Below, one piece after another: positions 1 through 7,178 of a stretch of 26,463 bases of DNA. How positions within the stretch are numbered: the stretch's first letter is position 1; each line of letters begins with the position of its first letter. The notes under the pieces are model-generated. The model was not told the origin of the DNA. It saw nothing but the letters and a program-made list of their open reading frames with translations, and did not search any database. The stretch is taken from NCBI GenBank assembly GCA_036506175.1, contig DASXSE010000066.1, forward strand, positions 1 through 26,463. The letters run 5' to 3'. This DNA comes from JAIBJP01 sp036506175 (lineage in GTDB: Bacteria; Actinomycetota; Thermoleophilia; Gaiellales; Gaiellaceae). Both the position numbers and the translations under genes were made by a program.

Positions 1-2
1 GC

Positions 3-1517
3 CATGTTGGTCGCGATCGTGACCGCGCCGGGCTCGCCGGCATCCTTGATGATCTCGGCCTCGCGCTCGTGCTGCTTCGCGTTCAGGACGTTGTGGGGAA
101 TTCCTTGCCGCGTGAGGAGCTGGGACAGATGCTCTGAGACCTCGACCGAGATCGTGCCGACGAGGACGGGCTGCCCAATCTCGTGGCGCTCCTTGATGTC
201 ATCGATGACAGCGTGGTACTTGGCCTCTTTCGTCTTGTAGATGAGGTCATCGTTGTCGTCACGGACAACAGGCTCGTTCGTCGGGATCTCCACGACGGAG
301 AGGTCGTAGATCTCCTGGAACTCCTTCTCCTCCGTCTTCGCCGTACCGGTCATGCCGGCGAGCTTCTCGTAGAGGCGGAAGTAGTTCTGGAGGGTGATCG
401 TCGCCAGGGTGACGTGCTCCTCCTTGATGGCCACGCCTTCTTTCGCCTCGATCGCCTGGTGCAGGCCTTCAGACCAGCGGCGGCCTTCCATGATGCGGCC
501 GGTGAACTCGTCGACGATCTTCACCTCGCCGTCCTGGACGACGTAGTCGACGTCGCGCTGGTAGAGCGACTCGGCCTTCAGCGCCTGCACGAGGTGGTTG
601 ACGAGCTGGGCGTTCTGCGGCGCGTAGAGGTTGTCGATGCCCAGAGCGTGCTCGACCCTCTCGATCGCAGATTCGCGCGGCGAGACCGTCTTGAACTTCT
701 CGTCGTATTCGAAATCGGCGTCGTCCTCGTCCTTGGGCATCCCCTTCGGCACGAACTTGTGCGGGACGCCCTCGAGCTGCTTGGCGATGCGAGCGAAGTC
801 GTAGTACGTCTTGGCCGCGGTCTCGGGCTCGCCGGAGATGATCAACGGCGTGCGCGCCTCGTCGATGAGGATGGAGTCCACCTCGTCCACGATCGCGTAG
901 GCATGGCTGCGCTGCACGGTTCCCTCCAGCGAGGTCGCCATGTTGTCGCGCAGGTAGTCGAACCCGAACTCCGAGTTCGTCCCGTAGATGATGTCGCCCT
1001 CGTAGGCGGCCTTGCGCTCGTCGAAGGGCATCATGTTGCGGATGAAGGACGCCCGCATGCCGAGCTTCTCGTAGACCGGCCCCATCCACTCGGCGTCGCG
1101 CTTGGCCAGGTAGTCGTTGACCGTGACGAGGTGCACGCCTCGTCCTTCGAGCGCGTTCAGGTAGAGCGGCATGGTGGCGACGAGCGTCTTTCCTTCGCCG
1201 GTCTTCATCTCGGCGATGTCGCCTTCGTGAAGCACCATCGCACCCATGAGCTGGACGTCGAAGGGCCGCATGCCGACAGAGCGCTTCGCGGCTTCGCGGA
1301 CCGCCGCGTAGGCCTCGAAGACGAGCTCGTCGAGCTCTTCCCCGTTCTCGAGACGCTGCTTGAACTCTGCCGTCTTCGCGGCGAGCTGCTCGTCGGAGAG
1401 CGCTTCGAAGTCAGGCTCGAGCGTCGTGACGTATGCCGCCTGATCGGCCAGCTTCTTCACGCGGCGCCCCTCGCCCATGCGGAGAACGCGCTCGAGTGCG
1501 CCGTAGTTTTGCGACAT
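3..1517 (-). CDS. secA: Preprotein translocase ATPase SecA (partial, C-terminal part outside the window)
   Basis: SecA is the ATP-driven motor that pushes unfolded preproteins through the SecYEG channel at the inner face of the membrane. About 505 codons are visible from the ATG at 1517. The reading frame is still open at the left edge, so roughly the last 400 residues are missing. Seen directly: Walker A MKTGEGKT at about residues 104-111, the Walker B DEVD at about 211-214 followed by the family signature IDEARTPLIISG, and the preprotein cross-linking region after it. The visible part ends in the conserved ATNMA of the second nucleotide-binding fold. It follows an unknown gene and hpf; hpf-secA adjacency is common in actinobacteria. 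Start: ATG, with the N-terminus MSQNYGALERVLRMGEGRR placed as in SecA proteins. Identification is certain. Confidence 0.98.
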   Translation of the reverse strand, partial: MSQNYGALERVLRMGEGRRVKKLADQAAYVTTLEPDFEALSDEQLAAKTAEFKQRLENGEELDELVFEAYAAVREAAKRSVGMRPFDVQLMGAMVLHEGDIAEMKTGEGKTLVATMPLYLNALEGRGVHLVTVNDYLAKRDAEWMGPVYEKLGMRASFIRNMMPFDERKAAYEGDIIYGTNSEFGFDYLRDNMATSLEGTVQRSHAYAIVDEVDSILIDEARTPLIISGEPETAAKTYYDFARIAKQLEGVPHKFVPKGMPKDEDDADFEYDEKFKTVSPRESAIERVEHALGIDNLYAPQNAQLVNHLVQALKAESLYQRDVDYVVQDGEVKIVDEFTGRIMEGRRWSEGLHQAIEAKEGVAIKEEHVTLATITLQNYFRLYEKLAGMTGTAKTEEKEFQEIYDLSVVEIPTNEPVVRDDNDDLIYKTKEAKYHAVIDDIKERHEIGQPVLVGTISVEVSEHLSQLLTRQGIPHNVLNAKQHEREAEIIKDAGEPGAVTIATNM

Positions 1518-1536
1518 CAGTTCAGGTTAGCGGAGG

Positions 1537-1989
1537 TCACAGGGGGTCGATCTCGATCTCCCAGAAGGAGCCCTCGATGTGGTGTGCACGCACGACGAAT
1601 GATTCGAACCGGTCACCGACAAGCCAGATCAGGCCGTCGATTCCGACGAGCGACGGCCGCCCGTCGACTAGGAGCTCGCGCTCACCCGCCTCGGTCACTG
1701 TGAGCACGAGATCATCGCCATCAATGTCGGCAGGAAGCTCGGCGACCTCAACACGAAGCGCCCCGACCGCCCACGTATCCTCCTCCTTTCGAATCGCCTC
1801 GGCGCGGTACGGCGGCTCGATGACGCGGTCGAGGGCTTGGATGGCCCAGGCAACGACGTTGCCGGCGTCTCCCTCCTCGGGCAAGACAAGTTCGGGCCAG
1901 GGATACAGGAACACCAGTCGGTCGCCGGACGCGGGAGACGTCATCGTCACGACCGCATCCCACTCGCGCTCGCGTGGGATCCCGGACAC
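1537..1989 (-). CDS. Hypothetical protein between hpf and secA
   Basis: I do not recognise this protein. It is about 150 residues, acidic, with no signal peptide or membrane segment, and mixed alpha/beta-looking sequence with several Trp residues (PWPEL, FWEIEIDPL at the C-terminus). It ends 19 bases before secA. The only conventional start is GTG at 1989, which has no clear ribosome binding site. The frame stays open upstream and reads as plausible protein (DDIRDPRAFRWVESG) back to a CTG at 2043 that overlaps the hpf stop as CTGA. The true protein may therefore be about 168 residues with a CTG start. Being collinear and tightly packed between hpf and secA suggests co-transcription. It could be a lineage-specific protein; no function is assigned. 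Confidence 0.7.
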   Translation of the reverse strand: MSGIPREREWDAVVTMTSPASGDRLVFLYPWPELVLPEEGDAGNVVAWAIQALDRVIEPPYRAEAIRKEEDTWAVGALRVEVAELPADIDGDDLVLTVTEAGERELLVDGRPSLVGIDGLIWLVGDRFESFVVRAHHIEGSFWEIEIDPL

Positions 1990-2039
1990 GCCACTCTCGA
2001 CCCAGCGAAAGGCGCGCGGGTCGCGTATGTCGTCGAGAC

Positions 2040-2585
2040 TCAGGTGACCTGCGGCTCGATGAGCCCGTAGTTGCCGTCGCGGCGCCGGTAGACGACGTTG
2101 ACGTCGTTCGTGTCGGCGTTCTGGAAGACGAAGAAGTCGTGGCCGACGAGCTCGAGTTGGAGAACGGCCTCTTCGGGGGTCATCGGCTTCACGGCGAACT
2201 GCTTGGTCTTGACGATGATGGGGCTCTCCTCGTCAGCTATCACGGGGATCCCTTCGATGGGTTGTTCGTGATTCCCGCGCCCGTGGCCACGGCGGCGCTT
2301 GTCGCGGTACCGGCGCGCCTGCCGCTCCAGCTTCTCTACGAGTAGGTCAATGGAGGCCTTCATGTCGCTGGAGCTCTCTCGCGCGCGGAGCACGGGCCCT
2401 TTCGTCCAGATGGTGGCCTCGGCTACCTGGTTCTCAGAGATAGACGGGTTCTTCTCGACCTGAAGCTCGAGTTCGAGCCGGGCGGCGTCGTTCAGATGCT
2501 TGTCGAGCTTCCCGAGTTTCTGGAGGGCGTAGTCCTTGAGCGAGTCGGTCACGTCGACGTTCTTGCCCTTGACCTGAAGTCTCAC
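2040..2585 (-). CDS. hpf: Ribosome hibernation promoting factor, long form
   Basis: Long HPF binds the 30S subunit and drives pairing of idle ribosomes into 100S dimers when growth stops. The 181 residues match the long form. An N-terminal S30AE ribosome-binding domain (about 1-98, beginning MRLQVKGKNVDVTDSLKDYA) is joined by a basic linker (RDKRRRGHGRGNHEQ) to a C-terminal dimerisation domain (about 122-178, with IVKTKQFAVKPMTPEEAVLQ and the HDFFVFQNADT segment). The start is GTG at 2585, supported by a strong GAGGAGG at 2591-2597 with five bases of spacing. It sits after comF and before the unknown gene and secA, a conserved order. Nothing in the 51-base upstream gap looks like a dedicated regulatory structure. 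Confidence 0.96.
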   Translation of the reverse strand: MRLQVKGKNVDVTDSLKDYALQKLGKLDKHLNDAARLELELQVEKNPSISENQVAEATIWTKGPVLRARESSSDMKASIDLLVEKLERQARRYRDKRRRGHGRGNHEQPIEGIPVIADEESPIIVKTKQFAVKPMTPEEAVLQLELVGHDFFVFQNADTNDVNVVYRRRDGNYGLIEPQVT

Positions 2586-2636
2586 CGGAGCCTCCTCGTA
2601 GGGTGAACTGAATCTACCTCATCGACCTCACCGAAA

Positions 2637-3377
2637 TCAGCGCCGCACCGTTCGGGCGAACGTAACGACATGCACTTCGCGGCAGCCGGCGCGGCGGAGC
2701 TCGGTGGCGGCGGCTCCGGCGGTGGCTCCGGTCGTATAGACGTCGTCGACGATTGCCACCGAGGACGGTGCGGCGGCCGCCGCAAATGCGCCACGGACGT
2801 TCCTGCGGCGCTCCGGGCGTGTCAGCCCTCGCTGGGGCGGGATCTGCCGTGTCCGTTCGAGAAGGGGCTCGACGGGGAGATCCCATTCGAGCCCGAGGAG
2901 CCGCGCGAGCGTCTTGGACGTGTTCTCGCCGCGCTTCAGCACGCGGTCGCGCTCGCCGGGGATGAAGGTGAGCGCTTCGACTGGCGGCCGCCGGACGACT
3001 TCGACGACGAGCCCGGCAAAGATCCGCGCAAGCGGCCGGAGGCCGCGCTCCTTCCAGGCCGCGACCAGCGTGCGCGCTGGACCGTCGTAGACGACGGCAG
3101 CGCGAGCGCGAAGGAACGAGAGGCGGCGTCCGGAGCATTCGGCGCAGCGCTCGACCGGCCACGCGGTGGGCGCGCCGCAGCGGGCGCAGAGTGGCCCCCG
3201 CAGGAGCGTGAGTGCGGCGAGGCAAGCCGCGCAGACGATGCGTTCTCCTGTGCCGCAGGCCGCGCAGCGCTCCGGGACAACGAGGTCAAAGAGGCGTTGC
3301 CAAAGGCGTTTCTTGAAGGGCGAGGTGAACCCGCCTGTGGTCGTTCGCACAGAGAACGTCGCACTTCTCGACCTCAT
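2637..3377 (-). CDS. comF: ComF family phosphoribosyltransferase-like protein
   Basis: ComF/GntX-family proteins combine zinc-binding cysteines with a phosphoribosyltransferase-like fold. In naturally competent bacteria ComF helps DNA uptake; elsewhere the role is unclear. Visible cysteine pairs are C38/C41, C49/C52, C64/C67 and C78/C81, followed by the PRTase region with the family motif ERTRQIPPQRGLTRPER and the PRPP loop VAIVDDVYTTGAT at about 207-219. Normally the protein begins some 10 residues before the first Cys pair. Here the frame has only two upstream starts, ATG 3377 and GTG 3350, and both lie inside the preceding HNH gene, which ends at 3286. The first 24 or so residues are therefore antiphase to HNH codons and look non-native. 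The start is uncertain; the family assignment is secure. Confidence 0.9.
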   Translation of the reverse strand: MRSRSATFSVRTTTGGFTSPFKKRLWQRLFDLVVPERCAACGTGERIVCAACLAALTLLRGPLCARCGAPTAWPVERCAECSGRRLSFLRARAAVVYDGPARTLVAAWKERGLRPLARIFAGLVVEVVRRPPVEALTFIPGERDRVLKRGENTSKTLARLLGLEWDLPVEPLLERTRQIPPQRGLTRPERRRNVRGAFAAAAAPSSVAIVDDVYTTGATAGAAATELRRAGCREVHVVTFARTVRR

Positions 3378-3573
3378 GCAGAATGCGCTCCCAACCGTAG
3401 TCGTCGTGAACTAACCGACCGACCTTGGCTTCTTTCCCGGTCCCATCACGGTGATGGAAGTCGAGCGCCGCGGGATCTCGTTCGCCGCATTTGGCGCATC
3501 CTCGTTCCACCTTCATGTCACGCAGGCGCTCGAAGTAGAGCTGCTTACGGCTTTCGCGGTTTTGGTCACGCAT
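3286..3573 (-). CDS. Small HNH nuclease-like protein
   Basis: This 95-residue protein resembles the small stand-alone HNH-type proteins found in phages and scattered in bacterial genomes. The N-terminus is basic and helical (MRDQNRESRKQLYFERLRD). Zinc-knuckle cysteines follow at C26 and C29, then the core DFHHRD (D38, H40, H41), a helix WERILHEVEKC, and the closing pair C71/C75 with H79 in CANDHRRVH. All expected metal and catalytic positions are present, so it may be active on DNA. No good ribosome binding site precedes the ATG at 3573. Codon use (AAA, CGA, GGA, TTA, GTT) looks less GC-biased than in its neighbours, which hints at transfer. Its 3' end overlaps the longest comF frame by about 90 bases. 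Homing-type activity is possible but not shown. Confidence 0.8.
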   Translation of the reverse strand: MRDQNRESRKQLYFERLRDMKVERGCAKCGERDPAALDFHHRDGTGKEAKVGRLVHDDYGWERILHEVEKCDVLCANDHRRVHLALQETPLATPL

Positions 3574-3602
3574 TTCACTGACGCCTGGGCTAACTTCCAA
3601 TC

Positions 3603-3626
3603 CTAGTTGTCTTCCAACTAGACAAC
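3603..3626 (-). other. Two mutually exclusive hairpins upstream of the HNH gene
   Basis: Within a relatively AT-rich 100-base gap there are two perfect 7-bp stems that share bases. CTAGTTG (3603-3609) pairs with CAACTAG (3615-3621) over a 5-base loop. GTTGTCT (3606-3612) pairs with AGACAAC (3620-3626) over a 7-base loop. Only one can form at a time. No T-run follows on the minus strand, so a simple intrinsic terminator is unlikely. It may be part of the transferred HNH segment. Confidence 0.45.
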
Positions 3627-3676
3627 ATAGAGCTATCTTGCCGAATGCGTCGGACAGAGCGTGGGCCGCGCCCTGC

Positions 3677-4696
3677 CTAGCGCGCCGCGGGATAGCGGAG
3701 CACGGCCTCGGCGAGCTTCGAGGCGTCACCGAAGATCCCGGCGATGGCGAGCCCCTCGTCCGGCACCGCCGTCCCGGGAAGAAGCGCGGCGCTGCGGATG
3801 GCCGCCCCCTCTCCCACGCGGCAATCGGCGCCGATCGCGGCCGGTCCCCGGATCTGCGCGCCCTCGGCGATGACGACTCCAGGGCCGAGCACAACGGGGC
3901 CGTCGATCTGAGCCGAGTCGGCGATCTGACAGCCTTGCTCAGCCCACACACCCGAGGCGATCTCTTCGCCTGGAATATCGACGCGCACGTGCCCGAGGAC
4001 GGCGTCGAGAATCGTGTTGCGAAGCTCGTCCAGATCCCCCACGTCGTTCCAGTACGCCATCGTGGTGTACGCGTACACCTCTTCGTTCGCGGCGACGAGG
4101 CTGGGCCAGACGTCCGTGCCGAAATCGCAGAACTTGTCCGCAGGGATGCGGTCGAGCAACTGGGCCTCGATGACGTAGATCCCGCAGTTGGCGAGGTCGG
4201 AGCGGGCCTCGTCGCGCGACGGCTTCTCCTGGAAGCCACGAACGCGCGTATCGCGGTCGAGGATGACGACACCGTACGAGGACGGGTCGCTCACCGGCTT
4301 GACCGTGAGGGTGGCAAGCGCGCCCGTTCGGCGGTGATGGCCGAGCAGCGCGGTCACGTCCACGTCGTGCAGCCCGTCGCCCGAGGTGATCAAGATCGTT
4401 TCACCGCCCCAGAACTCCTCGAGCTTCTTCGTCCCGCCTGCCGTGCCGAGGAGCTCGGTCTCGTGCGACCACCGAATCGACATGTCGAGACTCGAGCCGT
4501 CGCCGAAGTAGCTCTGGATCAGCTCAGGAAAAGCGTGCACGTTGATCCCCACCTCGCGGACGTCGTGGCGTTGAAGGAGGTTGAGGAGGTGGTGCAGGAC
4601 CGGCCGGTTCGCAACCGGCATCATCGGCTTGGGCAGGAAATCGGTCAGAGGCCGCAGACGAGTGCCGAGCCCTGCCGCCATGACCATCGCTTTCAT
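3677..4696 (-). CDS. Sugar-phosphate nucleotidyltransferase with left-handed beta-helix tail
   Basis: This enzyme family condenses an NTP with a sugar 1-phosphate to give an NDP-sugar and pyrophosphate. The N-terminus carries the nucleotide-binding signature MAAGLGTRLRPLTDFLPKPM at about residues 6-25, followed by the family features GTAGGTKKL, ITSGDGLHDVD (metal-binding Asp) and FQEKP. The C-terminal part, from about residue 245, has hexapeptide-like repeats (IADSAQIDGPVVLGPGVVIAEGA, split here as seen), as in mannose-1-phosphate guanylyltransferase and GlmU-like proteins. Length 339 is normal for the group. The ATG at 4696 overlaps the mtnA stop as ATGA, implying translational coupling, although the partner is a methionine-salvage enzyme. 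The substrate sugar cannot be read from sequence; mannose or glucose 1-phosphate are reasonable guesses. Confidence 0.9.
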   Translation of the reverse strand: MKAMVMAAGLGTRLRPLTDFLPKPMMPVANRPVLHHLLNLLQRHDVREVGINVHAFPELIQSYFGDGSSLDMSIRWSHETELLGTAGGTKKLEEFWGGETILITSGDGLHDVDVTALLGHHRRTGALATLTVKPVSDPSSYGVVILDRDTRVRGFQEKPSRDEARSDLANCGIYVIEAQLLDRIPADKFCDFGTDVWPSLVAANEEVYAYTTMAYWNDVGDLDELRNTILDAVLGHVRVDIPGEEIASGVWAEQGCQIADSAQIDGPVVLGPGVVIAEGAQIRGPAAIGADCRVGEGAAIRSAALLPGTAVPDEGLAIAGIFGDASKLAEAVLRYPAAR

Positions 4697-5709
4697 TCCG
4701 CCGCTCCTACGGATGCCGGGCGCGGAAGCGACTCCTCATACGGTGCGCGATGGACGCCCGCCTCGGTGACGATCGCGGTGATGAGACTCGCGGGCGTGAC
4801 GTCGAAGGCCGGGTTCCGCGCCGGGAAACGACCGGTCACCTCTGCGGCGTCTCGCTCCTCGATCGGGATCTCGGCCCCCGTCGGAGTCGTCGGGTCGAGC
4901 GTCGAGGTCGGCGCGACGACAAAAAAAGGAATCTCGTGGTGTTTTGCGAGAACGGCGAGGGCATAGGTGCCGATCTTGTTGGCCGTATCGCCGTTGGCCG
5001 CGACCCGGTCGGCCCCGGTCAGAACATGCGTGATCTCCCCCTGGGCCATGAGCGAGCCGGCAGCGGCGTCGGCGATGACCGCATGCGGGATCCCCAGGCG
5101 CTCGAGCTCCCACGCTGTCAGCCGGCTCCCTTGCAAGAGCGGCCGCGTTTCGTCGACGAACACCTGCCGCAGGATCCCGCGCGCGTGCGCTTCTCGAAGT
5201 GCTCCAACCGCAGAGCCCCACCCGCCGGTGGCGAGTCCACCGGCGTTGCAATGCGTGAGGGCGCTCGCTTCGGGGGTGAGGAGACCGGCCGCGTGCTCGC
5301 CCATGCGGTGGCAGCGTTCGACCTCCTCGTCGTGGAGCTCACGGGCTCGCGCGGCGGGATCGGAGGCGTGACGCACCTCTCCGAGCGCCCAGGACAGGTT
5401 CACAGCTGTAGGCCGGGACGCAAGCAGCACCGAGGCAGCGGCGTCCAAATCCTCACCACGCGTCGCGGCGAGGGCATATCCGTACGCCGCGGCGATGCCG
5501 ATCGAAGGCGCGCCCCGCACCGCCATGCTCCTGATCGCCTCGGCGACTTCAGCAGCAGAACGGCATTCGAGCTCGACCTCCTCGTCGGGAAGGCGGCGTT
5601 GGTCGAGCAGGACGACGCGGTCGTCCTCGAGCCGCAGAATCTCAGAAGGCTGTAAGTCTCCGGACTGGCCACGCGAGCCGGTTCCGGTCGGCTGCAAAGG
5701 CTTCGCCAT
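4693..5709 (-). CDS. mtnA: S-methyl-5-thioribose-1-phosphate isomerase
   Basis: MtnA converts 5-methylthioribose 1-phosphate to 5-methylthioribulose 1-phosphate in methionine salvage. The catalytic Cys (THCNAGGLAT, C154) and Asp (LTGADRVAANGDTANKIGT, D234) are both present, together with the conserved AVRGAPSIGIAAAYG and GRFPARNPAFDVTP. I place the start at the ATG at 5709 because GAGGA at 5716-5720 sits six bases upstream. A GTG at 5730 would add seven residues but lies inside a hairpin. Even so the protein carries about 25 residues before the usual family N-terminus (LRLEDDRVVLLDQRRLP), and these overlap a 12-bp direct repeat with the leader. AhcY is upstream, so two methionine-cycle enzymes are adjacent. 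MTA nucleosidase or phosphorylase is not in the window. Confidence 0.95.
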   Translation of the reverse strand: MAKPLQPTGTGSRGQSGDLQPSEILRLEDDRVVLLDQRRLPDEEVELECRSAAEVAEAIRSMAVRGAPSIGIAAAYGYALAATRGEDLDAAASVLLASRPTAVNLSWALGEVRHASDPAARARELHDEEVERCHRMGEHAAGLLTPEASALTHCNAGGLATGGWGSAVGALREAHARGILRQVFVDETRPLLQGSRLTAWELERLGIPHAVIADAAAGSLMAQGEITHVLTGADRVAANGDTANKIGTYALAVLAKHHEIPFFVVAPTSTLDPTTPTGAEIPIEERDAAEVTGRFPARNPAFDVTPASLITAIVTEAGVHRAPYEESLPRPASVGAAE

Positions 5710-5713
5710 GATT

Positions 5714-5808
5714 CGTCCTCGGTCGCCCACGTACTAATTCAAGTACGCGGGCTCCCTGCGTCCTCGCCTGCCTCGCTTTTCGCGCGCCCGATTCCCGGCC
5801 ACGCGAGC
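5714..5808 (-). promoter_or_regulatory. Structured, repeat-flanked leader of mtnA
   Basis: The gap between ahcY and mtnA holds a hairpin. On the transcript, CCCGCGUACU (5742-5751) pairs with AGUACGUGGG (5726-5735) over the loop UGAAUU, giving ten pairs with one G-U wobble. The 8-mer CGAGGACG flanks it on both sides (5759-5766 and 5714-5721), and the downstream copy contains the mtnA ribosome binding site. Upstream is a purine-rich run (GCGAGGCAGGCGAGGACGCA). A 12-bp repeat, GGCCACGCGAGC on the plus strand, occurs at 5797-5808 and again inside mtnA at 5667-5678. It could be a cis-regulatory RNA or a dispersed repeat; no known riboswitch consensus is recognised. Confidence 0.45.
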
Positions 5809-5820
5809 AGCCCGAAGGCT
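5809..5820 (-). terminator. Short UUCG-tetraloop hairpin at the end of ahcY
   Basis: On the transcript AGCC-UUCG-GGCU forms a 4-bp stem closed by the very stable C(UUCG)G tetraloop. It overlaps the ahcY stop codon (5819-5821). There is no U-run, so it may stabilise the 3' end or slow polymerase rather than act as a complete terminator. Confidence 0.35.
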
Positions 5821-7090
5821 AAGTCCCCTCGTCCCAAGAAGACAGGTAGCGCGCCTGCTCCTCGGTGAGCTCATCGATCTCAACGCCAAGAGTTTCGAGC
5901 TTCAGGCGCGCGATCTCGCGATCGATCTCCTCGGGCACGACGTACACCTTGCGCTCGAGCTCGCCCGCGTGCTCGACGATGAACTCGGCCGAGAGCGCCT
6001 GGTTGGCGAAGCTCATGTCCATGACGGCGGCCGGATGACCTTCGGCGGCTCCGAGGTTGACGAGCCGCCCGTCCGCCACGAGATAGATGCGCCGCCCATC
6101 CTCCAGCCGGAACTCCTCGACGAACGGACGGGCCGTGCGCGTCTCGACGGCCATCTCCCGCAGCGCCGGGATCTCGATCTCGACGTTGAAATGACCCGTG
6201 TTGGCGAGGATCGCGCCGTCCTTCATGCGCTCGAAGTGAGCCCCCCGGAGGACGTGCTTGTCGCCTGTGGCAGTGCAGAAGATGTCGCCGACTTCCGCGG
6301 CGCGGTCGGCGGAAAGCACCTCGTAGCCGTCCATCAGGGCCTCGATCGCGCGCAGCGGGTCGACTTCCGTGACGATGACGTGTGCACCCAGTCCACGCGC
6401 GCGCAACGCGACTCCCCGGCCGACCCAGCCGTACCCGGCGACGACGAACTTCCGACCGGCGAGCAACACGTTGGTTGCGCGGATGATTCCGTCGATGGTC
6501 GACTGCCCGGTGCCGTACCGGTTGTCGAAGAGGTGCTTCGTCTTCGCCTCGTTCACGGCGACGATAGGAAAGCCGAGCCGGCCCTCCTGCTCGAGCGCGC
6601 GCAGGCGGATGACCCCGGTCGTCGTCTCCTCCGTGCCGCCGATGATCTCGCCCAGCTGTTCCTGGCGCCGGGAATGCAGAACGCCGATGACGTCGGCGCC
6701 GTCGTCCATGGTCATGTGCGGATGGTGATCGACGGCCGCAGTGATGTGCGAGTAGTAACGGTCGTCGTCCTCGCCCTTGATCGCGAATACCGGGATCCCG
6801 TACTCGCTGACCAGGGCAGCGGCCACGTCGTCCTGCGTCGAAAGCGGATTCGAGGCGCAGAGGAGGATGTCGGCGCCCCCGGCTTGCAGTGTGCGCGCCA
6901 GGTTCGCCGTCTCGCTCGTCACATGAAGGCAGGCGGAGACGCGGTAGCCCTCGAGGGGGCGGTCGCGCTCGAAGCGCTCGCGGATCGCCGCGAGCACCGG
7001 CATCTGCCGGTCGGCCCACTCGATGCGAATGACGCCGTCGGACGCAAGCGAAAGGTCCCTGACGTCGTGCCGGGGGGTTGTCGTGGCCAT
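5819..7090 (-). CDS. ahcY: Adenosylhomocysteinase, short form
   Basis: AhcY hydrolyses S-adenosylhomocysteine to homocysteine and adenosine using bound NAD, removing the product inhibitor of SAM-dependent methylation. The 423 residues lack the roughly 40-residue insert of the long bacterial form, as in archaeal and Thermotoga-type enzymes. The C-terminus (LTEEQARYLSSWDEGT) is also of that type rather than the usual PxHYRY ending. Seen directly: substrate residues in EETTTGV (about 155-160) and NEAKTKHLFDNRYGTGQS (about 180-197), the NAD-binding loop GYGWVGRG (219-226), and the closing segment GHPAAVMDMSFANQA. The start is ATG at 7090 without a clear ribosome binding site. Homocysteine made here can feed the MetE proteins encoded upstream in the same run of genes. 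Confidence 0.97.
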   Translation of the reverse strand: MATTTPRHDVRDLSLASDGVIRIEWADRQMPVLAAIRERFERDRPLEGYRVSACLHVTSETANLARTLQAGGADILLCASNPLSTQDDVAAALVSEYGIPVFAIKGEDDDRYYSHITAAVDHHPHMTMDDGADVIGVLHSRRQEQLGEIIGGTEETTTGVIRLRALEQEGRLGFPIVAVNEAKTKHLFDNRYGTGQSTIDGIIRATNVLLAGRKFVVAGYGWVGRGVALRARGLGAHVIVTEVDPLRAIEALMDGYEVLSADRAAEVGDIFCTATGDKHVLRGAHFERMKDGAILANTGHFNVEIEIPALREMAVETRTARPFVEEFRLEDGRRIYLVADGRLVNLGAAEGHPAAVMDMSFANQALSAEFIVEHAGELERKVYVVPEEIDREIARLKLETLGVEIDELTEEQARYLSSWDEGT

Positions 7091-7117
7091 GGGCGGCTCA
7101 GTCTAACGAGGGACTAC

Positions 7118-7178
7118 TAGGAGGGCTTGACGAAACATTGGCTGTGCCGCAGGAGGCACGCTCCGCCGATCCCTCCTA
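7118..7178 (-). promoter_or_regulatory. Inverted repeat enclosing a hairpin, between the cupin gene and ahcY
   Basis: An 8-bp inverted repeat (TAGGAGGG 7118-7125 / CCCTCCTA 7171-7178) closes a 45-base loop. The loop contains a second stem, GTGCC (7144-7148) with GGCAC (7155-7159). The outer arm overlaps the cupin stop codon, and the inner part lies in the 85-base leader of ahcY. It may act as the 3' end of the cupin message or as a leader structure for ahcY. It does not match the SAH riboswitch consensus as I know it. Confidence 0.35.

Noticed and set aside
183..1703. Long plus-strand open frame of about 500 codons opposite secA
   Set aside because: It is antisense to an unmistakable secA, rich in Arg/Leu/Val with no recognisable domain, and is the usual mirror frame of GC-rich coding DNA. 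The same applies to long plus-strand frames at 9751-11430, 12651-14117, 15800-16834 and 24214-25854.
3574..4272. Upstream extension of the HNH reading frame to 4272
   Set aside because: The extension overlaps the nucleotidyltransferase gene in another frame and is Ser/Arg-rich without domains; only the part from the ATG at 3573 looks like real protein.
7091..7175. SAH riboswitch upstream of ahcY
   Set aside because: The position is right, but the conserved core and pseudoknot sequences I know for that class are not seen. The structure is reported instead as an unassigned leader.
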